DNA of 55,703 nt from Clostridia bacterium (GTDB taxonomy: Bacteria; Bacillota; Clostridia; Oscillospirales; Acutalibacteraceae), in NCBI GenBank assembly GCA_017436285.1, contig JAFSDL010000024.1:1-55703 (forward strand). The letters run 5' to 3'. The translations under genes were made by a program, and so were the position numbers. Below, one piece after another: positions 1-7,273 of this stretch; the stretch's first letter is position 1; each line of letters begins with the position of its first letter. The notes beneath the pieces are model-generated. The model did not search any database and had not been told where the DNA came from. It was given only the letters and a program-made list of their open reading frames with translations.

Positions 1-63
1 ATTTTCCCAATCAGGAGCATCCATACGATAAGAGGAAATATAAGCCTTATATAATTTACTCAT
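1..63 (-). CDS. N-terminal fragment of an unidentified protein, cut by the window edge
   Basis: An ATG directly downstream of the tyrS stop, with one base between the two genes, opens a frame of 21 codons that runs off the left edge. It begins MSKLYKAYIS. No strong ribosome-binding site is visible, so translation may be coupled to tyrS. Too little is present to assign a family. Confidence 0.4.
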   Translation of the reverse strand, partial: MSKLYKAYISSYRMDAPDWEN

Positions 64-64
64 A

Positions 65-1288
65 TTACTTAACAATCTTGTGGAATACTTTTTTACCCTT
101 TTTGATGATTACATAGCCCTTTTCAAAGTCTGAGAGGGGAATGATATACATAGGGTCAGTAACCTTAGCATCATCAACACTTACGCCACCCTGTTGAATA
201 AGGCGTCTTGCTTCACCACGAGAGGGGCAAAGATTTGCCTTGCACAATGCATCAATAATACCAAGACCATCTGCAGTGAAATCATCTGCGCTAAGCTCTG
301 TTGAGGGCATATTGTCTGCATTACCTGAACCACCGAAAACTGCTTTTGCAGCATCCTGAGCCTTTGTTGCTTCTTCCTCACCGTGAACGAGATTTGTAAG
401 CTCAAAAGCAAGGATTTCTTTTGCTTTATTAAGCTGAGAGCCTTCCCATTTATCCATTTCATCAATCTGCTCGAGGGGAAGGAAGGTGAGCATTCTGATG
501 CATTTGAGAACATCATCGTCTGCAACGTTTCTCCAATACTGATAGAATTCGTAGGGAGATGTTTTGTTGGGGTCAAGCCATACAGCATTGCCTGCAGTTT
601 TACCCATTTTCTTGCCCTGTGAGTCTGTGAGAAGGGTGATTGTCATAGCGTGAGCATCCTCGCCTAATTTACGGCGTATAAGCTCTGTACCGCCAAGCAT
701 ATTACTCCACTGGTCATTACCACCGAACTGCATATTACAGCCATAGTGCTTGAAGAGATAGTAGAAGTCATAGCTCTGCATAATCATATAGTTGAACTCA
801 AGGAAGGAAAGACCGTTTTCCATTCTCTGCTTGTAGCATTCTGCACGAAGCATATTGTTAACAGAGAAGCAAGCACCAACCTCACGAAGAAGCTCAACAT
901 AGTTAAGGTTAAGAAGCCAGTCTGCATTGTTTACCATCTGAGCCTTGCCCTCGCCAAACTCAATGAAGCGTTCCATCTGACGCTTGAAGCACTCTGCGTT
1001 GTGGTCAATATCCTCTTTGGTAAGCATTTTTCTCATATCGCTTCTGCCTGAGGGGTCACCAATCATAGTTGTACCGCCACCAATGAGAGCGATGGGCTTG
1101 TTGCCTGCCATCTGCAATCTCTTCATAAGTGTGAGAGCCATAAAGTGACCTGCTGTGAGGCTGTCTGCAGTACAGTCAAAGCCGATGTAGAATTTTGCCT
1201 TACCTGCATTTATCATTTCGCGGATTTCACTTTCGTTTGTAACCTGTGCAATAAGTCCGCGAGCGACTAATTCTTCATAAATTCCCAT
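65..1288 (-). CDS. tyrS: Tyrosyl-tRNA synthetase
   Basis: Charges tRNA(Tyr) with tyrosine in the cytoplasm. The 407-residue length fits bacterial class I TyrRS. The Rossmann ATP site is near residues 35-55, where the HIGH motif has the form TAGHFMAL. The flexible loop is KMGKT near residue 228. A C-terminal S4-type RNA-binding domain covers about the last 65 residues (RGEARRLIQQGGVSV). The start has AGGAG nine bases upstream. A TTGACT-N17-TATACT promoter lies about 50 bases before the ATG, leaving a short leader; no T-box was seen, although many Firmicute tyrS genes have one. Confidence 0.96.
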   Translation of the reverse strand: MGIYEELVARGLIAQVTNESEIREMINAGKAKFYIGFDCTADSLTAGHFMALTLMKRLQMAGNKPIALIGGGTTMIGDPSGRSDMRKMLTKEDIDHNAECFKRQMERFIEFGEGKAQMVNNADWLLNLNYVELLREVGACFSVNNMLRAECYKQRMENGLSFLEFNYMIMQSYDFYYLFKHYGCNMQFGGNDQWSNMLGGTELIRRKLGEDAHAMTITLLTDSQGKKMGKTAGNAVWLDPNKTSPYEFYQYWRNVADDDVLKCIRMLTFLPLEQIDEMDKWEGSQLNKAKEILAFELTNLVHGEEEATKAQDAAKAVFGGSGNADNMPSTELSADDFTADGLGIIDALCKANLCPSRGEARRLIQQGGVSVDDAKVTDPMYIIPLSDFEKGYVIIKKGKKVFHKIVK

Positions 1289-1340
1289 TTGAAAAAACTC
1301 CTATGTAAATAATGTTTATATATATTTTCATACAAATTAA

Positions 1341-1369
1341 AGTATATTATATTAAACGAAGAAAGTCAA
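1341..1369 (-). promoter_or_regulatory. Promoter of tyrS
   Basis: On the minus strand TTGACT (1364-1369) is followed after exactly 17 bases by TATACT (1341-1346). It points into tyrS with a predicted leader of only about 45 bases, too short for a T-box. Confidence 0.7.
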
Positions 1370-1381
1370 CATTATAATTAG

Positions 1382-1550
1382 GAATTCGAAATTCGAAATT
1401 CGAAATGTCGGGTCTGCGACGCGATTATAATTATAAGCAAACCGCAACTTTTTCTTCTGAATTTATAATCATAAGAAACAATTGATAGAGCGGAAAAATG
1501 TTGTGGTTAGCGAAGCTTCCCATTCATTTCGAATTCCGAATTCCGAATTT
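1382..1550. repeat. Foldback of 7-bp repeats (TTCGAAA / TTCCGAA) around a ~115-bp core
   Basis: Three TTCGAAA heptamers at 1385-1405 face three inverted copies (TTTCGAA, TTCCGAA, TTCCGAA) at 1527-1547. The core holds the 16-mer AGCGAAGCTTCCCATT at 1509-1524, whose reverse complement recurs at 4298-4313 beside a different heptamer array. No open reading frame of note lies inside. It looks like a non-autonomous foldback element. It fills the gap between the tyrS promoter and the ribU promoter. Confidence 0.75.
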
Positions 1551-1554
1551 TATA

Positions 1555-1583
1555 TTGACATCATATAAAAAATGGAATATTAT
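1555..1583 (+). promoter_or_regulatory. Promoter of the FMN riboswitch-ribU transcript
   Basis: TTGACA at 1555-1560 is followed by TATTAT at 1578-1583 with 17-bp spacing; a better TATAAT at 1581-1586 would have 20-bp spacing. It lies about 10 bases before the riboswitch, as expected for transcription starting at the aptamer. Confidence 0.7.
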
Positions 1584-1593
1584 AATAGTACGA

Positions 1594-1700
1594 AACTTCA
1601 GGGCGGGGTGCAATTCCCCACCGGCAGTAAAGTCTGCGAGTCTTATGACTGAACAGGTGAAATTCCTGTACCGACGGTATAGTCCGGATGAGAGAAGATT
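1594..1700 (+). ncRNA. FMN riboswitch (RFN element)
   Basis: The conserved RFN blocks are present in order: AGGGCGGGGTGCAATTCCCC, then CCGGCAGTAA, then TGCGAGTC, then GGTGAAATTCCTGTACCGAC, then GGTATAGTCCGGATGAGAGA. The closing P1 stem pairs CTTC with GAAG. This aptamer binds flavin mononucleotide and turns off riboflavin genes when FMN is abundant. An intrinsic terminator follows before ribU, so control is probably by transcription attenuation. Confidence 0.97.
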
Positions 1701-1734
1701 TCAGATGATTTGTTCATAATTGAAACCTTTAATT

Positions 1735-1766
1735 TTCGCCCTGAGTCTTTCGGGGCGATTTTTTTA
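1735..1766 (+). terminator. Attenuator terminator of the FMN riboswitch
   Basis: CGCCCTGAG and TTTCGGGGCG form a nine-pair stem with two G-T pairs, and a run of seven T follows. It sits between the aptamer and the ribU ATG, the expected place for an FMN-dependent OFF switch. Confidence 0.85.
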
Positions 1767-1783
1767 TTGAAAGGTGTGTTTTT

Positions 1784-2353
1784 ATGAAAAACAAATCAAA
1801 TCTCACAAGCAAACAGAAGCTTCAAAGACTCACAACTGCAGGTGTTTTAGCGGCACTTTCTCTTGTTCTTATGGTAACCATAAGGTTTCCGATTTTTCCC
1901 TCTGCAGCCTTCTATGAAATGGAATTTGCAGATGTGCCTATATTGGTTTGTTCTGCAGTTTTAGGGCCCGTATATGCCCTTGTGAGCCTTTTTGTTGTTT
2001 GCCTTGTGCAAACCCTTACCGTAAGCGCTTCAAGCGGTATAATCGGCTTTCTGATGCATTTCCTGTCATCAGGATTAATGATATTAACCCTTTATTTCAT
2101 AAAAAAGAAAATAAGCGGTATCAAGGGTGCAATTGTTTCAGGCATCTGTGGTGTTATTGTTGTTGTGCTTGTTATGATACCGATGAATATCTGGTTAACA
2201 TCTGTGTTTATGAATCTCGATTTTAGTGCATTTATAAAAGGCTTTTTAGGTGTGTGCGTTGCATTTAATCTGATTAAAGCAGGCGGTAATGTGCTTGTAT
2301 ATAACATTATTGCACCTGTGGTTCTGAAGGAGTACAGGAAGTTATTTAAATAA
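1784..2353 (+). CDS. ribU: Riboflavin ECF transporter substrate-binding subunit RibU
   Basis: A 189-residue membrane protein of the ECF S-component type, with about six hydrophobic segments. The first carries the Ala-rich helix LTTAGVLAALSLVLMV that typically contacts EcfT. With the shared EcfT/EcfA1/EcfA2 energizing module, which is not in this window, such proteins import riboflavin. The FMN riboswitch directly upstream makes riboflavin the expected substrate. AAAGGTG precedes the ATG. No further gene follows in this transcript before the repeat region. Confidence 0.9.
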   Translation: MKNKSNLTSKQKLQRLTTAGVLAALSLVLMVTIRFPIFPSAAFYEMEFADVPILVCSAVLGPVYALVSLFVVCLVQTLTVSASSGIIGFLMHFLSSGLMILTLYFIKKKISGIKGAIVSGICGVIVVVLVMIPMNIWLTSVFMNLDFSAFIKGFLGVCVAFNLIKAGGNVLVYNIIAPVVLKEYRKLFK

Positions 2354-2358
2354 TTTAA

Positions 2359-2494
2359 AGTCGCCAGTCACCAGTCTCCAGTCGCCGGAATTGTAACAAC
2401 TGTTGTATTCTTCTCAATTTATTTCAGATAAAATATTAAGAGGAAATAAGTTGCTGTTACAAAAACTGGTAGCTGGCAGCTGGCGACTGGCAAC
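2359..2494. repeat. Foldback of 7-bp repeats (AGTCGCC type)
   Basis: Four heptamers AGTCGCC, AGTCACC, AGTCTCC, AGTCGCC at 2359-2386 face four inverted heptamers ACTGGTA, GCTGGCA, GCTGGCG, ACTGGCA at 2465-2492. Just inside, TTGTAACA (2391-2398) pairs with TGTTACAA (2455-2462). The whole 136-bp stretch can therefore fold on itself. It starts six bases after the ribU stop, so it may also end ribU transcription. Confidence 0.75.
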
Positions 2495-2511
2495 TATTTT
2501 TATAAACTCCC

Positions 2512-2540
2512 TTGACAAAACCCTATAAAATTAATACAAT
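2512..2540 (+). promoter_or_regulatory. Promoter of the ACP-like gene and proS
   Basis: TTGACA (2512-2517) and TACAAT (2535-2540) with 17-bp spacing, about 40 bases before the ACP-like start. No second promoter is visible before proS, so the two genes probably share this transcript. Confidence 0.75.
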
Positions 2541-2579
2541 TTATAGGTTAAATCTTCAAGTTGCATTTCGGAGGTTATT

Positions 2580-2810
2580 ATGGTTTTTGAAAGACTTAAG
2601 AAAATAATCTGTGAGTATATTGAAATTGAGGATAATGAATTTGTTGCAGAATTATCATTTGTTGAAGATTTCGGTTTTGATGAACTGGATATGGCTGATT
2701 TATCAATGGATGTTGAAGATACTTTTGAGATTGAGGTAACCGAAGAGGCTCTTGAACAACTGGAAACAGTCGGTGATTTGGTAAAATTTATTGAAAATAA
2801 TATAAGATAA
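2580..2810 (+). CDS. Acyl-carrier-protein homologue lacking the phosphopantetheine serine
   Basis: A 76-residue acidic protein that matches ACP along its whole length: helix I ([15 protein letters not shown]), the [12 protein letters not shown] turn, helix II ([14 protein letters not shown]) and the [12 protein letters not shown] end. In ordinary ACPs the turn reads GADSLD and the Ser carries 4'-phosphopantetheine. Here the codons read GGT TTT GAT GAA CTG GAT, giving GFDELD, so Ser is Glu and the protein cannot be loaded in the usual way. It has a strong GGAGG site and lies 16 bases before proS. By inference it is a binding or regulatory protein that has lost carrier function. Its partner is unknown. 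Confidence 0.8.
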   Translation: MVFERLKKIICEYIEIEDNEFVAELSFVEDFGFDELDMADLSMDVEDTFEIEVTEEALEQLETVGDLVKFIENNIR

Positions 2811-2826
2811 TAAAGAGGAAGAAAAA

Positions 2827-4266
2827 ATGGCAGAACAGAAAAAAATGGTTGAAGCAATCACCTCTATGGAGGTTGATTTTGCTCAATGGTACACAGATGT
2901 AGTTAAAAAAGCAGACCTTGTTGACTATTCAAGCGTTAAGGGTTGTATGATTATTCGTCCCTATGGCTATGCTATCTGGGAAAATATTCAGAAAATTCTT
3001 GATACAAGATTTAAAGAATTAGGTCACGAAAATGTTTATATGCCTATGTTTATTCCCGAAAGCCTTTTGCAGAAGGAAAAGGACCACGTTGAAGGCTTTG
3101 CACCTGAGGTTGCCTGGGTAACACACGGCGGTAGCGAGGAGCTTGAAGAAAAGCTTTGTGTAAGACCTACCTCTGAAACACTTTTCTGTGAGCATTATGC
3201 AAAAATTATTCAGTCACACAGAGATTTGCCCAAGCTTTATAATCAGTGGTGCAGTGTTGTTCGTTGGGAAAAAACAACCCGTCCCTTCCTCAGAACAAGA
3301 GAGTTCTTGTGGCAGGAGGGTCACACGGTTCATGCAACTGCAGAGGAAGCAATTGCTGAAACTGAGCAGATGCTTAATGTTTATGCAGATTTCTGCGAAA
3401 AATCACTTTGTATGCCTGTTGTTAGAGGTAAAAAGACTGATAGCGATAAATTTGCAGGTGCAGAAGCAACCTATGCTATTGAAGCACTTATGCACGATGG
3501 TAAGGCTCTTCAGGCTGCAACATCTCACTATTTCGGTGATGGCTTTGCAAGAGCATTCAATATGACATATCAGAACAAGGAAAACAAGCTTACTTATGTT
3601 CATCAGACGTCCTGGGGATGCACAACCCGTCTTATCGGTGCGCTTATTATGTCACACGGTGACGATAACGGTCTTGTTCTTCCTCCCGATGTTGCTCCCA
3701 TTCAGGTTGTTATTCTTCCCATTGCTCAGCATAAGCCCGGTGTTCTTGATAAGGCATCTGAGCTTCGTGACAGACTTTCCAAGAGCTTCAGAGTTAAGGT
3801 TGACTCTTCTGATAACTCTCCCGGTTGGAAGTTTGCAGAATATGAGATGAAGGGTGTTCCTGTTCGTCTTGAAATCGGTCCGAAGGACATTGAAAATAAC
3901 CAGTGTGTTCTTGTCAGACGTGATAACAGAGAAAAGCTCTTTGTTTCTCTTGATAATCTTGAAGAAAGCCTCAACGCAGTGCTTAAGGATTATGCAGAGG
4001 GTATTTATAACAAGGCTCTTGCAAACCTTGAAAAACGCACATTTGCTTGCACAACAATTGATGAAATCAATGCAAAGCTCACTGAAAACGGAGATGGCTT
4101 TGTTAAAGCTATGTGGTGCGGTGAAGAAGAATGCCAGGATAAGGTTAAGGAGCTTACAGGCGTTGGCTCACGTTGTATTCCCTTCAATCAGGAAAGCCTT
4201 TCTGATACCTGTGTTTGCTGTGGCAAGCCTGCAAAGCAGATGGTATATTGGGGAAAAGCTTATTAA
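2827..4266 (+). CDS. proS: Prolyl-tRNA synthetase (short, archaeal/eukaryote-like type)
   Basis: Class II synthetase of 479 residues that attaches proline to tRNA(Pro). It lacks the inserted editing domain of the long bacterial type and ends in an aromatic WGKAY-type tail, as in the ProRS type 3 group. Motif 2 is around [20 protein letters not shown]. Motif 3 and the anticodon-binding domain follow ([14 protein letters not shown]). Near the C-terminus a Cys group (CGEEEC, CVCCGK) suggests a zinc site. AGAGGAAG precedes the ATG. The heptamer repeat starts at its stop codon. Confidence 0.96.
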   Translation: MAEQKKMVEAITSMEVDFAQWYTDVVKKADLVDYSSVKGCMIIRPYGYAIWENIQKILDTRFKELGHENVYMPMFIPESLLQKEKDHVEGFAPEVAWVTHGGSEELEEKLCVRPTSETLFCEHYAKIIQSHRDLPKLYNQWCSVVRWEKTTRPFLRTREFLWQEGHTVHATAEEAIAETEQMLNVYADFCEKSLCMPVVRGKKTDSDKFAGAEATYAIEALMHDGKALQAATSHYFGDGFARAFNMTYQNKENKLTYVHQTSWGCTTRLIGALIMSHGDDNGLVLPPDVAPIQVVILPIAQHKPGVLDKASELRDRLSKSFRVKVDSSDNSPGWKFAEYEMKGVPVRLEIGPKDIENNQCVLVRRDNREKLFVSLDNLEESLNAVLKDYAEGIYNKALANLEKRTFACTTIDEINAKLTENGDGFVKAMWCGEEECQDKVKELTGVGSRCIPFNQESLSDTCVCCGKPAKQMVYWGKAY

Positions 4267-4313
4267 GTTGCAAGTTAAAAGTGGCAAGTGGCAAGTTAAT
4301 GGGAAGCTTCGCT
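4265..4313. repeat. Heptamer array (AAGTTGC type) with a shared 16-bp tail
   Basis: Five consecutive 7-bp units, AAGTTGC AAGTTAA AAGTGGC AAGTGGC AAGTTAA, begin inside the proS stop codon (4265-4299). They run into AATGGGAAGCTTCGCT (4298-4313), which occurs in inverted orientation at 1509-1524 inside the first heptamer element. Confidence 0.75.
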
Positions 4314-4366
4314 TCCAAACATTATAATTCCCACGCTCACAAAAAATTTATATTTGATTTTAAAGG

Positions 4367-4395
4367 CTCGGAACGGTAGTTCCGGGTCTTTTTTT
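4367..4395 (+). terminator. Terminator after proS
   Basis: CTCGGAAC and GTTCCGGG form an eight-pair stem around GGTA, followed by TCTTTTTTT. Confidence 0.8.
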
Positions 4396-4489
4396 GTAAA
4401 AAATTCGAAAGTGGGTTGCAAAAAAAATTCTGTGATTTATAATATAAACAGAACAAATGTTTGTGTGCGGAACGATATGTAAGTGTAAC

Positions 4490-4787
4490 GCGAAGCCTTA
4501 TCCCTCTTTTTTCGTGTAACGAAAAAGGAGGGGGGACCACCCTTGGCTTTTATATATATTACTTATAAATAAATTTCGTGGTGTTTGTATTTTATATTGA
4601 TATGTTGCATCGGGGTGGTGGGTGGTACAAAGCTATGGAAGAAATAAAAGAGTACCACCCACCATTCCGTCAGAACTGTTATCAAAGATAAAGTAATCTA
4701 CTCGTAATTTCTATAAATGAGGCTTTACCTATTGAGGAATGGTCCCCCCTCCTTTTTGCTGAAGCAAAAAAGAGGGATAGGCTTCGC
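4490..4787. mobile_element. MITE-like foldback element, ~298 bp, no ORF
   Basis: Terminal inverted repeats of about 48 bp (4490-4538 and 4741-4787) share GCGAAGCC, TATCCCTC and GGAGGGGGGACC. They differ mainly in the small internal hairpin loop. Nested inside is a second inverted repeat, TGGTGGGTGGTAC (4616-4628) against GTACCACCCACCA (4652-4664). No coding frame is evident and no clear target-site duplication was found by eye. A related piece lies at 7274-7395. It fills most of the 593-bp gap between proS and the replication gene pair. Confidence 0.65.
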
Positions 4788-4811
4788 AAAAATTAAGAGA
4801 AAGAAATCGTA

Positions 4812-4831
4812 AGGTACAGGCTTGCCTGTAC
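4812..4831. repeat. Short perfect palindrome before the replication gene pair
   Basis: GGTACAGGC and GCCTGTACC are separated by TT, ending 28 bases before the GTG start at 4860. It could be a protein-binding operator or an mRNA hairpin near the ribosome site; its function is not evident. Confidence 0.5.
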
Positions 4832-4859
4832 CACAGAATAACTAAAAAGGAGGAGTTAA

Positions 4860-5636
4860 GTGAAGGAAAAAAATAGCTTTATTGTCTATTATGAATGGGA
4901 GGAAATGTTTGGCTATATGTCTGATAAGCAAACTGCAGATATGCTGAGGGCAATGTTCGGTTATGCAAAAAGAGGGGATCTGCCTGAATTTTCAAACCCA
5001 TTGTTAAATTCAAATTTCTGTGTTATGAAATATGCTATTGATAGGAATAACGAGAAATACAAATCTAAATGTGATAAGAATAAAGAAAACGCAAAATTAA
5101 GATGGGAAAAGGAAAAATGCAATGGCATAAAAAATATGCGAACGCATAAAATTTATGCCGATAATGATAATGTAAATGATAATGAAAATGATAATGTAAA
5201 TGAAAATGAAAATGATAATGTAAATGAAAATGAAAATGATAATGTAAATGAAAATGAAAAGTATAATATATCAATATCTTCATCACCTGCGGTGACGGAT
5301 AGTAAGCCTTCAAGCACCTATTCTGAAGATTTTTTGGAGTTCTGGAGTGCTTATCCTAAAAAGGTTGGCAAGGGTGCGGCATATAAAATATTCAACAAGC
5401 TTAAATTAACTAAAAAAGAAAAATCCGCTATTCTTACTGCTCTTGACTGGCAGAAGAAAAGCGACCAATGGGTAAGGGATAACGGTCAGTTTATACCATA
5501 TCCTTCAACCTATCTTAATCAAAGGCGTTGGGAGGATGAGCCACAGAGCCTGTTCTGTGGTGATATAACCGACCCCGACAGATACAAAGAGGATGAAGAG
5601 GATTATTTTGATTTCGGAGGTGCTTATGGAGAATAA
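4860..5636 (+). CDS. DUF6291-type phage replication protein with Asn/Asp-rich linker
   Basis: A 258-residue protein. Residues 1-80 (FIVYYEWEEMFGYMSDKQTA onward, then IDRNNEKY) fit the DUF6291 family found in phage and integrated-element replication modules. Residues about 103-133 are four 8-residue units, DNVNDNEN then DNVNENEN, encoded by 24-bp DNA repeats. The C-terminal part (FWSAYPKKVGKGAAYKIFNK, ending YPSTYLNQRRWEDE) is the domain common in phage replisome organizers. It starts with GTG behind AAAAGGAGGAG. It overlaps the DnaC-like gene by 11 bp, so the pair probably loads a helicase at an element origin. This is most likely a prophage or mobile-element remnant. Confidence 0.75.
   Translation: MKEKNSFIVYYEWEEMFGYMSDKQTADMLRAMFGYAKRGDLPEFSNPLLNSNFCVMKYAIDRNNEKYKSKCDKNKENAKLRWEKEKCNGIKNMRTHKIYADNDNVNDNENDNVNENENDNVNENENDNVNENEKYNISISSSPAVTDSKPSSTYSEDFLEFWSAYPKKVGKGAAYKIFNKLKLTKKEKSAILTALDWQKKSDQWVRDNGQFIPYPSTYLNQRRWEDEPQSLFCGDITDPDRYKEDEEDYFDFGGAYGE
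5166..5258 (+). repeat. In-frame 24-bp tandem repeat in the replication protein
   Basis: About four units of GATAATGTAAATGAAAATGA plus four further bases, encoding DNVNENEN. The unit length is a multiple of three, so copy-number change would keep frame and alter only the linker length. Confidence 0.85.
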
Positions 5637-6426
5637 TGTTTGTTCAGTTTGCGGTAAGGAAAAGGAAAGCAGATTAATACCATACATTAATAAGGTGATG
5701 TATATTGACTGCCAATGTGAAACAGAATTAAAGAAAAAAATTGAAACGGAAAAAAGAGAAAAAGCCATTAATACTTACATAAGAAAAAGAATTAAAAAAA
5801 GCGGTGTTTTGTTAAGAGAGGAAAACGCATTTTTTGATAATCTTATTGTTGATGAAAATAACAGCAAAGCAGTTGACGGAGCAAAATATATCTGTTCGTT
5901 AATGTTAAACGGCGATACATCTCAAGATAAAAACGGTTTAATTTTATCGGGCAACAGAGGAAGCGGTAAAACATATATCGGGGCTTCAATTATTAATGAG
6001 TATAACAGAAATGAGAAATTTAACGAGTATGTTATTAATGAAATTATCAAGGCACATGATAACGGATTTATTGAAGATTTGGGAATTGAAATCAATTCAA
6101 ATTGCCGATTTATAAAGGAAAAGGATGCAATAGCTCTGTCTGAAAAATATAATTACAGAGAAAATACATCACCTATCGATGAATTTAAAAATGCAAAAAT
6201 TCTTGTTGTGGATGATGTGGGCTCTTCCTATGGTGACAGCAAAAGAATTATGTCAATTTTATTCGATTTGTTTGATTATCGCTATAGTCAACAGCTTTCA
6301 ACAATAATTACAACTAACCTTTCAAAAGAGGAATTACACGCTTATTTAGGGGAAAGAACCTTTGACAGACTTCGTTGCTGTTGCCATTACATAAAATTAG
6401 CTTCACCAACAAGTCGAAGAAAATAA
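5626..6426 (+). CDS. DnaC/IstB-like AAA+ helicase loader
   Basis: A 266-residue ATPase that should load the replicative helicase. The N-terminus has a Cys group (CSVCGKEKE, then DCQCE) likely to bind zinc, as in DnaC/DnaI loaders. The Walker A motif is GNRGSGKT, Walker B is ILVVDDVGS, and the sensor region is STIITTNLS followed by ERTFDRLR with an arginine finger. An in-frame ATG exists at 5593, but the ATG at 5626 is chosen because GGAGGTG lies four bases before it and the overlap with the upstream gene is short. It forms a two-gene module with the DUF6291-like protein. Confidence 0.85.
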   Translation: MENNVCSVCGKEKESRLIPYINKVMYIDCQCETELKKKIETEKREKAINTYIRKRIKKSGVLLREENAFFDNLIVDENNSKAVDGAKYICSLMLNGDTSQDKNGLILSGNRGSGKTYIGASIINEYNRNEKFNEYVINEIIKAHDNGFIEDLGIEINSNCRFIKEKDAIALSEKYNYRENTSPIDEFKNAKILVVDDVGSSYGDSKRIMSILFDLFDYRYSQQLSTIITTNLSKEELHAYLGERTFDRLRCCCHYIKLASPTSRRK

Positions 6427-6427
6427 A

Positions 6428-6483
6428 GCAGATAGTAAATAGCGGATAGCTAACAGCTATTTGCTATCAGCTATCCGCTAAAT
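6428..6483. repeat. Eight-unit heptamer array forming a hairpin between convergent genes
   Basis: Units GCAGATA GTAAATA GCGGATA GCTAACA GCTATTT GCTATCA GCTATCC GCTAAAT run without a break in the 7-bp period. TAGCGGATAGCT (6440-6451) and AGCTATCCGCTA (6469-6480) pair perfectly. It lies between the DnaC-like stop and the dapB stop, so it may end transcription from both sides, although no clean T run follows. Confidence 0.75.
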
Positions 6484-6485
6484 AA

Positions 6486-7238
6486 TTATGAATTCACAAG
6501 GTCGCTCATATTGTATATTCCGTTTTCTTTTCCATTTAGGAATGCTGCAGCATTAACTGCACCCTGAGCGAAAATTGCTTTTGAACGGGCACTGTGAGAA
6601 AGCGTAACAATTTCGTCATTACCTGCGAAAATAACCTGGTGCTCACCAACAATTGTTCCGCCACGAACTGAGTGAATACCGATTTCATTTGAATGGCGTT
6701 TTTCTCTTTTTGAGAAGCGGTCATATTCAAAATATGCATCAGGCATCATTTCCTTGACTGCGTTGCCAAGCATTATTGCAGTTCCGCTTGGTGCATCAAT
6801 CTTCTGATTGTGGTGTGCTTCAATAATTTCAACATCAAAATCAGAGCCGAGAATTTTAGCGGCAACCTTTGAAAGCTCACAAAGAAGGCTTACTCCTAAT
6901 GACATATTATATGAGAAGAAAACTGCAATTTTCTCTGAAGCCTTTTCAACCTCTTTAATCTGCTCATCGGTAAGACCTGTTGTTGCTAAAACTACTGCAG
7001 TATTGGTACTAATTGCAAAGCTGAGCATATCTGAAAGCAAGGCAGGGTTTGAAAAGTCGATAATAACATCTGCCTTGACATTAACCTCGCCATAATTCTG
7101 AAAAACAGGGAAGCCCAGGCTACTGTCATCAACAATATCAATACCTGCAACAATTTCGCAATCTTTTCTTGTGTTAACAACAGAAATAACATTTCTGCCC
7201 ATTTTGCCACAGCAACCGCTTAAAAGTATTCTTGTCAT
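6486..7238 (-). CDS. dapB: 4-hydroxy-tetrahydrodipicolinate reductase
   Basis: Reduces the DapA product with NAD(P)H in the diaminopimelate/lysine pathway that supplies peptidoglycan cross-links. The N-terminal nucleotide motif is LLSGCCGKMGR. The catalytic signature EAHHNQKIDAPSGTA holds the His pair and Lys. The C-terminal GEHQVIFAG strand is typical. The start at 7238 (MTRILLSG) has AAGG nine bases upstream; an in-frame ATG three codons earlier is less well placed. It is the last gene of asd-dapA-dapB, separated from dapA by a repeat-filled gap. Confidence 0.95.
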   Translation of the reverse strand: MTRILLSGCCGKMGRNVISVVNTRKDCEIVAGIDIVDDSSLGFPVFQNYGEVNVKADVIIDFSNPALLSDMLSFAISTNTAVVLATTGLTDEQIKEVEKASEKIAVFFSYNMSLGVSLLCELSKVAAKILGSDFDVEIIEAHHNQKIDAPSGTAIMLGNAVKEMMPDAYFEYDRFSKREKRHSNEIGIHSVRGGTIVGEHQVIFAGNDEIVTLSHSARSKAIFAQGAVNAAAFLNGKENGIYNMSDLVNS

Positions 7239-7273
7239 TTTGAACATCCTTAAAATTATTTATTTAAACCTAT

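Noticed and set aside
1289-1384. T-box leader upstream of tyrS
   Set aside because: The promoter lies only about 50 bases before the start and no T-box core, specifier loop or terminator/antiterminator pair is visible.
5065-5313. His/Tyr-rich minus-strand open frame
   Set aside because: It is the mirror of the 24-bp repeat in the replication protein, with repeats of YHFHFHLH type and no ribosome site.
1382-6483. CRISPR array
   Set aside because: Units are 7 bp with no spacers and no cas genes nearby; the periodicity is that of simple tandem words.
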